From Larimichthys crocea (lineage: Eukaryota > Chordata > Actinopteri > Sciaenidae): a DNA stretch of 64,000 bases. The position numbers and the translations under genes were made by a program. Every line of letters begins with the position of its first letter. Position 1 is the stretch's first letter. The stretch covers positions 19,122,098 to 19,186,097 of the forward strand of contig NC_040016.1 in assembly GCF_000972845.2 (NCBI RefSeq), given 5' to 3'. The notes below the pieces were generated by a model. The model did not search any database, was not told where the DNA came from, and worked only from the letters and a program-made list of their open reading frames with translations. Of the stretch, positions 25,584 through 37,911 are shown in pieces.

Positions 25584-26629
25584 AGAGGAGAAAGGGTGGC
25601 GAGCCGGAGGAGAAGCAGAGGAAAGCGGGGGTGAGAGCAAAAGGCCTGCTCTATTATTCTAATCCTTGGTTGCGTCTGGGTGACCTTTGGAGGGATGATT
25701 GTTTCTCATTTAGGAGTGTGAGGTGTGATCTTCCCCACCCGTTTGATCCCGCTCACCTGACCTTTGTAAATTGGCTGTTAAGCATATCGCGGCTCGACCC
25801 TCATGCCTCACACATGGCCTGTCAATACACACAAACCGAGTAACCGAGTATTTAGGCACTCACACACACACACACACGTTCAGTACATGCACATACACAC
25901 ATGTTTTTAGATAGGTGCTTATGGATCCTGTTTTGGTCATGATAAAATCTTTTTTTTTTCTTGCCATGAGAAGAAGGGGAGAGAGAAACGTCCACACACG
26001 TGATATATTTCTGTCGCACACACACTGTATGCACACAATCTGATTCATATGCATATGCGTGCCATCAAAAGCATGATATAATATAAAAAAAAAACATAAT
26101 AAAATTGTCCATTGTGCCGTTCACCTTTTCTTGGCTTGGTTAATGAGTGGCAGAGCTGAATGGCAGCGAGGTGATTTTTCCATCACACTGATGAGAGTGA
26201 GAATTAAAGCCCACAGCTTGGGGTCTGCAGCACCATTACAGAAGGAAGAAGGTTTGAATTCATTTGGCCTGGCCACGATTCTAATTAACAACTCAATCCC
26301 ACACAGCCACACACAGAGAGAGAGAGGGAGGGAGGGAGGGAGGGAGAAGGAGCTCCTGTATTGTGTGGAAGCATCTCTCTCTTCTGGAGAAATGTCAAAA
26401 AGATTGGTTCATCTTTAATCACACAACATACCTACGCTTTAATTTTGCAACCTCTCTCCTTTTTGCAGATTACCCTTTCTTTCTCTATATCTTAGATTTT
26501 ATTTTTTTCTATAAATATCCAAACTTCTGCGTCTTCCGCCTCGGCCCCCGAACTTATCCGGCACCGTGCCGTCCGCTGCACGGTGTGCCACGTGTCCCGT
26601 GGTTCTCTAAAGCTGTAGGCTTTATGGGG

Positions 26630-26780
26630 GACATTTCCCTGGATTAAAAGGATGATTTCATTAGCCTCCACGGGTGTCAGGTTTCAAATCTAGGGATTAA
26701 ATCCTGCAGATTAGAGGCCAAGGCTATTCTTCAGCATCTCATTAATATCTAACAGCACGGGAAATGTAATTTGGAAAAGC
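26630..26780. promoter_or_regulatory. Candidate conserved non-coding element
   Basis: The island holds gattaaaaggatgatttcatt, ctagggattaaatcctgcag (GGATTA is an OTX/PITX-type core, present in both directions as ggattaaatcc), ctcattaatatctaac and gaaatgtaatttgg. There is no simple repeat. The call is by composition only. Confidence 0.3.
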
Positions 26781-27289
26781 TTGTCTTTCTGATTACTAAG
26801 CATATGTATGCTTTGCTCTTTAAGACCATAAATTGGGCTTTGAACACTGTCTCTGTCCAGGGTTTAGCCCTCATTCCCCAGAAAGGGGTCACACAGGCAG
26901 ACTCCCTCCCCACACCAAGCACAACTCAGGAAGGTCAAACTACGTGCAGCAACTTTTTTTTTATTTTGCTGCAAGCCACGTTGATCAATCTTCACTGAAT
27001 TACCAACTCAAACGCTCAGAGAGCGTTCTGTAATCACCGGGCGTCATCTCTCGGTCTGTCCTGCTCTCGAGGGAGAGCTTGTTCTGAGATCTGACTTCAG
27101 CCGCGGCGAGGATGCCCTCCTCTTCTTCTTCTTCTTCTTCTTCTTCTTCCCTCCCTCGCAGAACATTAGAGCGCTGTCCCGTCAGTGCGCTGTGGCCTGA
27201 GCCCGGTCCCCACAGAGGCCCTGCTCCGAGTGCTGTGTGTGCCTCCTGTCAGTCAGAATGCCCCTCAGCAGCCTCCCTCTCTGATGAAG

Positions 27290-27440
27290 TATGGACAATG
27301 GAGAACAAGGTGGGCGCAAGGGGAGCCAGCCGACTTAATGAGCCAATTTCTCAGATAATAAGATTGGTGGATATGCTAATATTTCTACCTTAAGGAGATA
27401 ATTATGATGTAGAAGATAGAATATTTTATCTTAAAGCGAC
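27290..27440. promoter_or_regulatory. Candidate conserved non-coding element
   Basis: After a Ser-like (TTC)n stretch and a GC-rich stretch comes gacttaatgagcc, cagataataagattgg, atatgctaatatttc, gataattatgatg and ttttatcttaaagcg. GATA-type (gataa, ttatc) and homeodomain cores cluster within about 110 bases. The evidence is compositional only. Confidence 0.3.
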
Positions 27441-28259
27441 AGTGCAGTGGTCCCAAACCTATCTGTGGATTTTTTTTTTCTCTTCTTCTTATGGAGGATG
27501 TGTGGAGGGAGGAGGGGTGGTGGTGGTGATGGTTGGTGGTGGTGGTGGTGGTGGTGGTGGTGGTGTGTTTGAGCTGTGGGACAGTAGGAAAAACAATGCC
27601 AGCAGAGCCTTGATGCTTTCAGTGTGTCGTGTGTTTTTTGGGCTGAAGCCTTTGATCACGCTGAGCATTTGACACAAGGAGGAGAGGCAGGGGACTTTCA
27701 GCCTTCATAAATATTTATCTCATTACTGCGGGCCAAAAAAATCACAGAAGAAAGGATGAGGAGATATCAATTGATCTTTATTGTTAATTGACCCAAAAGT
27801 ATACACGGAAAAAACTGAACAACAAAAACATTGTTCATCGCCTCGTCCTCCTCCCTTCCCTCTCGTGTCTTAGTTTCTGACACAAACTTAACTTTCTCTC
27901 TTTCCATCCTCGGGCTCTTGTAACAACTCACTGGTAATTTTGTTTTTGTGTTTAACTTTCTTATCGACACCCAAGTCACCCCCCCTCTCAATTCCCCGAA
28001 TGGAACATGCTCTGCCACCTTGATGTGTTATAACTAGAGGTTAAATGATAAAATGCATTATTGAAATGTAGGCCTGCTGATTATGGCTGTAGTTCGTGGC
28101 CCATTCCAAATAGCCGGGGGCAGACGGAGGGAGAGATAGGGGCCTCGTGGGTTAACAGTTTAATAAAAGGGGGAGGGAGAGAGAGAGAGAGAGAGAGAGA
28201 GGCCGAGCGCTGCTAGTCTAACTCTCTCTCTCCCTCTCCGCGCTCTTTTCATTCATTCC

Positions 28260-28360
28260 CTCTTCCTGCCCTGTGTTTTACCATTTTAATTAGGCCATAA
28301 CAAGCTCAATCATGTAATTAAGAGCTCAGCTGGACCAGAAAACAAGTCAGCCATTAGCCT
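28260..28360. promoter_or_regulatory. Candidate conserved non-coding element
   Basis: The stretch ccattttaattaggcc, ataacaagctcaatcatg, taattaagagctcagctgg is complex sequence between a (GA)n array and a poly-A. It carries two TAATTA-type cores 40 bases apart. The evidence is compositional only. Confidence 0.25.
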
Positions 28361-28575
28361 CGACCAGCCCAGATTACCCACAGCAGCTGCTGAACTCAAG
28401 TAGATAGAAGACGCAGACGCCCGCGTGAGGAAGCGTCACAGATCGGAGGAATCGCTCCATCGTTCTGCCGCCTCTTCTGAAAAAAAAAAAAACTGCTTTA
28501 AAAAAAGACGTGAGACTCCACCGGTACTGCAGCAGCCTGCACAAATGATTTGACAAAAAAAAGTTTTGATATCAG

Positions 28576-28611
<36 letters not shown>

Positions 28612-28743
28612 CTGTTTTTTAGAGAAGAATCTCTGCAGTGACAGGTATCCCCCAGGTGTTTTGTTTCACAGAAACACTTTAATTTCTTTGTACCTAAAAA
28701 AAGTGCAAAGTGAGAGTGACAGCATGATGGCCTTTTTTTACAG

Positions 28744-28744
<1 letters not shown>

Positions 28745-28806
<62 letters not shown>
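28745..28806. repeat. (CA)31 microsatellite, longest pure array in the window
   Basis: A pure AC run of about 62 bases lies 130 bases downstream of another (CA)n array (28575-28611). Long CA arrays like this are often polymorphic and can adopt Z-form DNA. Confidence 0.97.
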
Positions 28807-28809
<3 letters not shown>

Positions 28810-31134
28810 TACAAACGCATACAAATCTCTTTATCAGACTGACGGATGTGAGCGGCTCCCTCTCCTCCTCTCAGTGAGCGCCGCCGCCTTTTGTGCCTTG
28901 TTCCCTCCAGTGCCAGCGATGCCTAATAGAATTCATGTATATGTAAAGATCCTTGCATCCTATTATGTACAATAAACTGCTTGCTTTATCCGTGGCAGCA
29001 CCTGGTGAGTGGCACAATCTGCCAAACACACCCTTTCCAAATCAAATTTATTTAGTTAGACCTCCATTCAAACCCACTCATGTAAGCTATCATGTTACAC
29101 TCTGATCTGAATAACTACAGACGGGAATCTAATTCATTTCATATTCACAGCACCGCCGCACCCAGCCCTCTTTACAGGCCCCCCCCCCACCCTGTATCAG
29201 TAAATTGTCAATTGTAGATGCTCTGCCACGCAACGTTACAATGCAAACAAGGTTAGTTTTCAAACACCTGATTTGAATAAGCTCAACAAGGAAACATATC
29301 AGGCGGCGCTGCTTCAATGGTCTTTGTATTGCTTCCAGGAAGAGGTGAGGGAGGGTGAGGGAAAGACGGAAGGAGGCGCATGGACACTCTCTCTCTCTCT
29401 CAGGCAGGGTGATGCCGGGCCGATAGCACTGGAGGAATGGCAGTTAATTTGAATATGGCACCTCAAGCCACAATGATCATTATCATCACCAATTCAAGAA
29501 AATAAATGAGAAGAGGGGCTCCAAAAATAGCGTTCAGAGCCTTTTGTGCATAGCAGGTAGGGGCCCGGTGGGGGGGAAGGGAGAGTGTTCGCTAGCTCAT
29601 TATCCAGGGCTGGGCTGAGGGAACGGAGGGATCGAGAGAGAGAAATTGCATTAATGTGACCACGGACGCTCTTTTCATAAGCACCCCCCCACCCCCCATA
29701 CACTGTCACACACACACACACACACTCTCTTCTTCTGTCCCTTTTCTTTCTCACTGTCTCTCACTCTCACTATATGCCCTGTTTAATTTGAGTGCCAGCG
29801 GGAGGTAATTTAGCCATGCTGCTGTCACCTGCAATGAGGCCAGAGATAGGGGTGGGAACGGTGAGAACAGATTGAAACTAGTGATGCTTGAGACCTTTCC
29901 TTTCACTCTCCTCACTCCCCCCTTCCCATCCTTATCATCCTGTCACCTCTATCTCTCTGTATTTCTTCATAAACGCTAATGGCTCTCTTTCAGTCTCTCT
30001 CTCTCTCTCTCTCAGCTCTGGGCAGCACATGTCCCGCATCCCTCTCATCCTTTTTTTGCCTGTCCTGCATCCCTGCTTTCTTTCTGCGTCCCCCTCAGAC
30101 CCTCGCCCGTCTTTCCTGTCAAGCCCGCTGTCCACTCTCTACTCCGAGCCCTCTTTCTTTCTCTCTCTCTCTTTCCGTCCAGCCCTCGTCTCAGTCTGAG
30201 GGGTAAAGGAGATGGTGTTGGTGAGTCATCCTGGCAGTCGTTTGATTCATGCTGCTCCAGGCTCTCATCTCCCCGGAGAAATTACCAGTCATTTTAATCG
30301 GACCCACGTCTCTAATTCATTACACAACCCCATCCTGACGCACACCCGCGCCCACACACACACACACATACTGAAAAACCTCTCAGTCAGATAGCTACCT
30401 TCACATAGTCACCTCCGTCTTTGGTGTCAAACGGCACTTAACATCCCTGTCAGTCACACATATTCAGAGGAGAGCTGAAGGAGAGAACGAGAGAGGGGAA
30501 ATGGGGCTGGGAGGAAGGGAGGGGGGTATTTAGCCTGCAACTCATTTCTCATCACTTTCCTACACCGTCTATTAGTTCTCCACTTAGTCCTCTCTTCTAC
30601 ACCATCTGTTCTTATCTGTCTGCCATCCTAAATGGGCTCCTCCACTTCTTTTCTCAAATCCCGTCACCCGCTCCCCTCTTTTCTTTACTTCCAAGGTTCA
30701 CTTTTAAATAGATGCACTACCGTTGGCACCAAAAGTTGAAGGTGAGAGGTTTAGTGTTCCAAAAATCAATAGTATGATCATTTGTGGGGAAAGGTGGTGG
30801 TGACAACATGTGAACCAGGACTGCACTAGCACAATAAACTTTATTAATAAACTAATTCAGTATTTTCATCACTGATTAACCTGTCGATTCTTTCTTTGAT
30901 CAGTCATTAAGACATAAAATGCTGAAATGTTCCTGTTTTGGTGATTTCATTCAAAATGCAGAGACCTTCACTCCGTGCGATGCCAACATTGTGTAACAGT
31001 TGTTCCCGTAAGTCAGCTGTGTTTTGTTTAAGGACGTGAAGTCTGTCTCGCCAACATGCAGGTTACATTCAGAGCCTGTCTTCTGTTGGTTTCCTTTGTC
31101 GACCTGTTTCTCTGGCCAGGCTGTGTTAGGTCTG

Positions 31135-32179
31135 TATACTATGGAGTAATTTTTGTCTAAAATATATCCGTAAACACACAGAGAGTGATCTACAAATGTT
31201 CTTTGATTTGCACACGTGTTTTGCTATACACAAATACAAATTTCTAATTTGTAACTTGTATTTTGGTTTTTACAAATACACGTGTATTTGTAAATATATC
31301 ATTTCCCATTTGTAAAAACAAAAAAAGCCATTTGTAAAACTGAAAATTCTGTTTGTGAAGCGTGACTCAGCATTTGTGGATCACCATTCACAAACACGCA
31401 TCTCTTTCCTCAGTGACGTGTTTCTGAGACGTTCTTGTCGAGATCCAACAGATCCACAAACAAATATTCGGGATCCACAAACAGCCCGCCGTCCTCACCA
31501 CTAGGTGTCAGTGTTGTTCTCTGTGTATATTGAACGTTATATTTATTCAGCTTTCTGGCCGTAAAACAACATTTCAAAATTTATCTGGCATTGTTTGAGA
31601 AATGTGCGCTTTACTTTCTAAATCTATGTTGAATGAAAGCAAATTGTGTTTTATTCCAGTAGCGATAATTTATCCGACTGTTAGTCACTTTGCAGAGGAT
31701 GTCATGGTTACCATGACAATGGCGGCGGAGTCTGAATCCCTGAGGCTGATTGGCCGTGATGAGTTCTGTGTTTAATTGCTAGCAGTTACAAAGTAACGCG
31801 TTAGAGTACTCTAATTACTTTTTTTCGTGTAACATAACGCGTTACTTTCGTGCGTTAAGTAATCAGTAACTGCGCTGGGAGTCTCGTTCTTCCTCCTCAG
31901 AGAAATCGGCTGTCGGACAGATGTTTGAAAATCTTCTGCTCCATTTGAATCACTCTGAAGAGTAACTGTACGTACGAGTACGAGTAAGTGTTTTTTGTTT
32001 TTACAAATGGGAAATTATATATTTACAAATACACGTGTATTTGTAAAAACCAAAAATACAAGTTACAAATTAGAAATTTGTATTTGTGGATAGCAAAACA
32101 CGTGCGCAAATCAAGGAACATTTGTAGATCACTCTCTGTTTACGGATTTATTTGAGACAAAAATTACAAAAATAGTATA
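31135..32179. mobile_element. Foldback DNA transposon with ~190 bp terminal inverted repeats
   Basis: The left arm (about 31135-31326) and the right arm (about 31991-32179) are near-perfect inverted copies. They include gtaatttttgtct/agacaaaaattac at the outside, gagagtgatctacaaatgtt, and a shared core acaaatacacgtgtatttgt that is itself palindromic. The interior (about 665 bp) has no transposase frame. It includes a stretch at 31785-31880 with two aacgcgtta palindromes, resembling another common fish hAT-type end. I infer a non-autonomous element. A clean target-site duplication is not visible because the flanks are short and AT-rich. Confidence 0.8.
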
Positions 32180-32918
32180 TTGTCAAGGTTTCCGTAAGCC
32201 TTTTGTCCACTCGTGAGATAGGATTATATTGTGTAGGTGGCATGTTTTTTGGGGGGTTAAATAATAGTATAATAAAAAAGTAATAATAGTTTTTGTCCAA
32301 TAGATACATCTTTCTCTCTCTTTTTCTTTTTGTTGCATATGATTTGGTTGATTCTTTTGTTGTTTTAATAAAAGGTGTGGAGTCCTGTCGTCTCTGTGAG
32401 TCCATGTTGTTTTAGTACTTTTAGGAACATTTGAATTGAAATTTGTTTTTTTTAGTTTTTTTGTTACTTTCCATTGCCAATTCAGAATTTCCTGCTGAGG
32501 TGATTTTAATTTCCAGTTGTGTGGAGTTATTTGTTCGGTGGCTGTGTTTCTCTGGATTTGGGGCCTTTTCTGCAAAATACCCATTTTCTTTGAGTGTAGT
32601 TAAATTTATTTTAGCACCCATGTGTCCTGAAGATATCATATTTCAATTTATAAAATAAAAATAAAAAAACAATATTCAGCCCCTTAAAATGTCCTTAATT
32701 AAAATATGGAAATGCACTTCAGTGAAACAGTGGCTAGTGATGTTCACTAGGTCACATAAATCACACAATATAAATCAGATAAATAAATCATCCCGGAGAA
32801 ACACGCCATCCACGCCGCTGAGAGGCCGTACGAAGGGCAGAAACATCTGCATGAAAGGACAGTGTCGAGATCACACTGTGGCTTCACTGACAACACAGAC
32901 CAATTAAAACACACATAT

Positions 32919-32962
<44 letters not shown>

Positions 32963-33854
32963 ACACAAATAAACTCTCAGAGCTGAACAGCGGGGTTAAA
33001 TCCGGGGTGAAAATACTCAGTTCTGTGCTTGATGTTGTTTCTCCAATTACAGGGTTTTGGTGAATTAAAAAGTAAACTTTAGTGGCCACTTGCAGGTCAA
33101 CATCACCACTCCTACACACACACACACACACACACACATACACATCAGTTTGTGCATGTGATGTAATGCTTGTTTACTGGGGGCCAGAGGTAAGCAGCCA
33201 TGACAGCATAAATGCCAGACGGGCAGTTTGCTGATGGGAGGTGATGAGAGGAGGCCACCGTGTTGGAGTTGGCTGGGACAACAGGAGAGGCTTCTCCTGG
33301 CTTTAATTGGCTCTTTACATGGAGGAGAGGTTCATGCCGTGTCAGTCGTTCTTTCCCATTTTCTCCTCTTCCCCTTTCCTTTTCCTCTTCCTCGCCTCTC
33401 AGGAAGGAGCTGTGACGGGTCACTGATCAGGATTAATGGCTATGTCTTTTTGATGCTTTCTCTCATCCATTTTAAAGCAGTTCCTTTCTCTCTCATTCGC
33501 ATAATGGGAGGAAATTAAAGAAACTGTGTGGTCGATTGCGGAAATGATCATTCTAATCATTTCATTTGAATATATCAGAAGGTGTTTGTTTCCATTTTTC
33601 TTCCTAAGTTATCTCTCCTGAAATCCCCCACTCTGCCCCCCCTGCAACCTCCCTTCTTAAAGATTCCTGAAAGCAAGCCAAGGTGTACAGTTGACAGCAG
33701 GCTCTAGTGATTAAGTCTTTTCATTGGCTAATTAGCCCCTACAGCAGTTGCACACAGGCGAGGCAAACAAGGACCGACTCACAAAAAACGATCAAAGACA
33801 CAGCCTGTCAGGAGGCTCAAACACTCTCTGTACCTGTGGGACAGTCACACAGAG

Positions 33855-33896
<42 letters not shown>

Positions 33897-34483
33897 TCGT
33901 ACCTGTGGGACGGTCTCTCACTCTCTATCTCACGCATACACAGCGAAACACACACGTAAGCAGGGACTCATCATGTGTCGTACCTGTGGGAGATCCCCCG
34001 TGTCTCTTACTCCTGAGTGGAAGTAATGCACACACACACAGACACACAGACACACACACACACACACACATATGCACACACACACATTTTAACAAGAGCA
34101 TACTCTCTTCAATGAGATACTGACACAAACACTTTCTCTAAACACTTAATCAGCACAGAAAAGAGGGATACGTGTCTCCCCTGGCGATTTTTTCTCTATT
34201 ATATAATATATTATATATTAATTTTATCTAATTATTCTATAATATATATATATAAATCTATATATGTGGGTGGGTTGACTCAGAGTTGGGTAAAATGATA
34301 TTTGGATGATTATGATATTAGAAAAGTAGCTCCATCTACATTAATCAAGGTATAATGGAAAAAAAATATCAGAGAACAGCGCTGCTGAAACTGTTGCACG
34401 ATCACGAATAACACTGTGGTTGTAGTTGACTTAATATATATGAAGTGAGACATAAAAAAACTTATAGTGATGAAAGAAAGATT
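32180..34483. other. Gene-free, AT-rich and microsatellite sequence
   Basis: (CA)n arrays lie at 32918-32960, 33114-33138, 33855-33895 and 34026-34078. The open frames on the - strand at 32148-32639 are Lys/Asn/Thr-rich products of AT-rich DNA without recognisable domains. A complex island at 33420-33560 might be regulatory. A cgtacctgtggga motif recurs near 33830, 33898 and 33980 between CA arrays. Confidence 0.5.
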
Positions 34484-35239
34484 TACCGTAACTTTGAGCG
34501 CACCTGAATATAAGCCGCACCAGCTAAATTTGAAAAGATAATACATTTTGTACATATATAGGCCACTTGAATATAAGCCGCAGGTTTTCATGTTGTAACA
34601 TGAGATATTTACACAGAAAGACGTACACAGAAGATTTTTTTTAGTTTTAATTTAAGACACGCTTTTTTTCCAACTGTGCCTAAAAAATCAACAGTACGGC
34701 ATCAACACGGGATGCCGAGATTACGCGCAGTAGCTGTATCGATCGATTGCCTTTAACTTAAAAGCTGCATCATACACATTTCTTCGTGTGTTTTCCACGA
34801 TGAGGGTGTGTGCACGATGCGCAAAATGACAATTCAAAATCAAAACTAGTGTCTTCCAGGGGTGGTCGGTAGTGTAGTGGGCTAAGCGGCCGCCCCGTGT
34901 GTGGAGGCTACAGTCCTCACTGCAGCTGGCCCCGGTTCAAATCCCGCATCGGACGGCTAATTTACTGTGTGTCACTCCCCCTCTCTTTGCTTTCTGTCTA
35001 TCTTTAGCTGTACTATCAATAAAGGCATAAAAGGCCAAAGAAAAAATCTTAAAAAAAACAAAAAAAAAGAACTAGTGTCTTCTTCAGCGCATAATCTTCC
35101 CCCACACGTCTGTCTCACTTTTGCGTTTACTGCAAGAGAATGACCCCCGGTGGCCGTTGGCCAGTAAAAAACTATAAACCAGCCGCAGGGTTCAAAGCAT
35201 GTGAAAAAAGTAGCGGCTTATAGTCCGAAAATTACGGTA
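34484..35239. mobile_element. TIR element of the taccgta...tataagccgc type, split by a SINE
   Basis: The left end reads taccgtaactttgagcgc then gaatataagccgcacc. The right end, reversed, reads taccgtaattttcgg then actataagccgct. An internal copy of gaatataagccgc lies near 34570. Removing the SINE (34857-35069) and one copy of its target duplication leaves about 530 bp without a transposase, so this is a non-autonomous element. The end motif is one I know as a common vertebrate DNA-transposon terminus; I do not assign a superfamily. Confidence 0.75.
34857..35069 (+). mobile_element. tRNA-derived SINE, + strand, with 13-bp target-site duplication
   Basis: The body is flanked by perfect 13-bp copies of aactagtgtcttc (34844-34856 and 35070-35082). 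RNA polymerase III boxes are visible: box A tagtgtagtggg (34870-34881) and box B ggttcaaatcc (34934-34944, one base off consensus). The tRNA-like head is followed by a body ending gtactatcaataaaggcataaa and an A-rich tail. The clean duplication says that the insertion is fairly recent and landed inside the TIR element. Confidence 0.9.
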
Positions 35240-35585
35240 TATAAATTTCAAGATTTTGGTCTGTTAATGTTATCAGCTGCCTGCCTCAGTTCTTTCAGTG
35301 AAATAATAAAGAGTAACATATGGACATGCAGTTGTTTACAATTCATCTAAGAAGTGGAAATATTTCTGTTCCAATTCAGATTCGACATTTCACCATTCAG
35401 TGTTAAAACTGGACTGAATTAAAAAAAAAAAAAGTCTTACTGTCTTCATGCAATTCAGCTTCGTAGGACAAAAACAGAATGATGCCCAAAGACTGAGTCA
35501 AATATAAAAACATCATCTGACATTTTAAGAAGTACACTTTTGGATTTGAACATTGGAGAAAGTCCTTTATCAGGATTTACAAGTT

Positions 35586-35786
35586 GTTTTGTTTTTAAAG
35601 ATTATTTTTTTGGCCTCTTATGATAGGACAGCTGAAGATAGACAGGAAGCAGGGGGCAGAGAGAGGGGGAGTGACACGCAGTAAATGGCCGTCCGATGCG
35701 GGATTCGAACCGGGGCCAGCTGTAGCGAGGACTGAAGCCTCCACACACGGGGCAGCCGCTTAACCCACTACGCTACCAACCGCCCC
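35586..35786 (-). mobile_element. tRNA-derived SINE, second copy, - strand, 15-bp target-site duplication
   Basis: This is the same family as 34857-35069, in inverted orientation. The duplication caggatttacaagtt is perfect at 35572-35586 (approximate left edge) and 35787-35801. On the - strand, box A is TAGCGTAGTGGG (35764-35775) and box B is a perfect GGTTCGAATCC (35701-35711). The better box B suggests that this copy is at least as young as the other. Confidence 0.9.
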
Positions 35787-35801
35787 CAGGATTTACAAGT
35801 T

Positions 35802-37320
35802 TTGTACATAAACACGTGATTTAAAAGTATACTGAACAACATGTGGCATTATAACTAATCTCATGTGTGTCTCTGGAAGATGCCTTGTCATATTTCTGAC
35901 GTGATGTGTCACAGATGACGCTCTTATCCGTCTAAGTGTGCATCAAAGATAAAAAACGTCCACGTGCTTTATCCTGTTTGTTGTTAACAGTGAAGAAACT
36001 GGCTATTAGCTCACAGCCCCGTCTGTTATAAGGTACTCACTATATATTGGTGTGAACAGCCGGTAAGCAGTTGATATTTCTCAGCAGGCCGCCGTGGCTT
36101 TAGCTCTTTAAGTGCATTCTGCTTTTAAAATAATTTTAGGCAGTTAACCCACATTGTATAAGGCTGCAAAAGATGGCGGTCAATTGCCTCGATGTGAGTT
36201 GTGACAAACTAATGATTTAAAAATCTTGATTTTTTTTCTTTTTTTTTTTGAACGCTGTTGATGGACATCACAAAGGAAAAGGGAGCACAGCAGCTGAGCA
36301 TAGCAGCCTCGGTGCTAGTAGCTGGCCCACAGCACTAAAGAACAGTAATGGTTCTAATTCCAATAAAGAGAAAATCCAAGGTCACACTGTGAACTTCCTC
36401 CCCATCAGAAGACCACAGAGACTGGCTGAGAGAGTGCATAATATCCTCACAGCTATTTTTACCCTCAAATTAAAATCTATGACATGTTGAAATGACTGCA
36501 GTGTGCAAGAGGGGTATTCAAAGCAGACACTAATGACGCTTATTAATGGCGTGAATGAAGTCTTGACAGGTCGTGTGTCATTCTGCAGGCAATGCTCCAC
36601 TGGCATAATGGCTAATGTAAGTGGGGATAATTATATATATTATACCCTGTCTTATGGTATTTTGGCAGGAGTATGAGGAGCCAGGCAGTTAGAGAGGAGA
36701 GTGAAAGCGCTTGCTCTTTTTGAGACAGAGATGTGCATGCGTGTGTTTGTGTCTGCGCACACGCATGTATGCCTTCACCCCCACCACCACCACCACCACC
36801 ATCACCACCACCATCTTCAGCAGTGGTCCAGGGGATGAATAACAGTAAGACAATAGCACCAAACAGTGGTTGAACAAGACGCCTGCATAAAGACACAGAT
36901 AAAGCATCATTCACAACATCTGCGTTTCAAAAAAACACAATGTGACGTTCAGAGTCGCCGAGCACTCGCGCGTCTGAGGCTGCCGAATGAATTGAACAGA
37001 TAAAAACAAACATGGCTTTCTTTGACAGAACTAATGTGGCGCACATCGGGCCGTGTGATTAAGTATGCACGTGTGTGTGATGTATTGTGGTTTTGCAATG
37101 CTTTGTGTAAGGCGGTGAGACAAGCGGTGACCATTTAAACCCCCGTTAGAGGACCTGAGCTGTGAGGAGGAGCCTCATAGATCAGAGGGAGAATTAGAAG
37201 GAAGACAATTTAATAATCAATAAAATAGAAAATAAAAAATAGAATTTATATTGGCTTTGTTTGTATTCTGAGTAGGATTATGATACCTCGTTTTAAAATG
37301 AAGAGGAACCTTGTAAAGAC
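35802..37320. other. Gene-free interval
   Basis: This is mostly complex sequence. A (CAC)n run lies at about 36779-36812. The stretch 36390-36610 is complex and repeat-free and could hold a regulatory element. No exon or RNA gene is recognised. Confidence 0.5.
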
Positions 37321-37324
37321 TAGA

Positions 37325-37536
37325 TTAGTCTAGACTAGTCTGCACATAATTATCTGTACATTTATCTACTCTGCACATAGTTACAGTATACACACCTTAC
37401 TTGCACTACTGTAAATACTGCGTTTATCTGTCTCTATTGCACTTTTCTGTTTGCACTTCTGATTAGATGCTAAACTGCATTTCGCTGCCTCGTATTTATA
37501 CATGTGTAATGACAATAAAGTTGAATCTAATCAAAT
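37325..37536 (+). mobile_element. 3' tail of a fish LINE (5'-truncated)
   Basis: The stretch reads ctgtacatttatctactctg, ttgcactactgtaaat, gcacttctgattagatgct, aaactgcatttcgctgcc and tgacaataaagttgaatcta. This series of clauses ending in an AATAAAG-containing, tandem-prone tail is a well-known 3' end of fish non-LTR retrotransposons. No reverse transcriptase sequence precedes it, so it is a short 5'-truncated copy. Confidence 0.65.
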
Positions 37537-37872
37537 TATTACAATTGGGAAATGACATCACATTGTGTAATAGAATGAAAAGTCTTTACATACATTTATA
37601 TGATATAAATAGATATAAAAAACAATATAAATGTGCCTACAATAGAAGAATTTAGACTTTTCTTGCTTCGGTTTAATTCAAACTTTATTTATCCCTATAA
37701 GAACAAATGTGTAGCTCGTCAGCCAGGTCAATACACACACACACACACTGTTAATGAGGCTATAAGCCCCCCAAAAATATATGTGAAATACTATTAAATA
37801 CATTAATAAATTCATTGTTTGGCTGCGGCGGCTGCCGGTCCTGGTTGTGGTTGCGGGTTCAGTGCAGTGTGT

Positions 37873-37911
<39 letters not shown>

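Larger units (their letters stand above)
18136..31134. other. Gene-free interval with alternating microsatellites and AT-rich islands
   Basis: No exon with domain similarity appears in these 13 kb. Dense (CA/TG)n arrays (about 19390, 19994, 20149, 20342, 20493, 22184, 22512, 23112, 23483, 24266, 24646, 28575 and 28745) are separated by islands of complex, AT-rich sequence loaded with TAATTA and ATTAAT cores. The clearest islands are listed separately. Confidence 0.5.

Noticed and set aside
28550..28975. 141-codon frame full of His-Thr repeats
   Set aside because: It is a direct translation of two (CA)n arrays; the same applies to the many Cys-Val and His-Thr frames throughout.
32148..32639. 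Overlapping - strand frames of 70-130 codons
   Set aside because: They are Lys/Asn/Thr-rich translations of AT-rich DNA without any recognisable transposase or reverse transcriptase motif.
33740..34020. Regularly spaced acctgtggga motifs between CA arrays, CRISPR-like at first sight
   Set aside because: Only three short motif copies at uneven spacing in an animal genome; they are part of simple-repeat sequence.
34873..34950. A functional tRNA gene
   Set aside because: Box A and box B are present, but the stretch does not fold as a full tRNA by eye, and it continues into a SINE body with flanking duplications.
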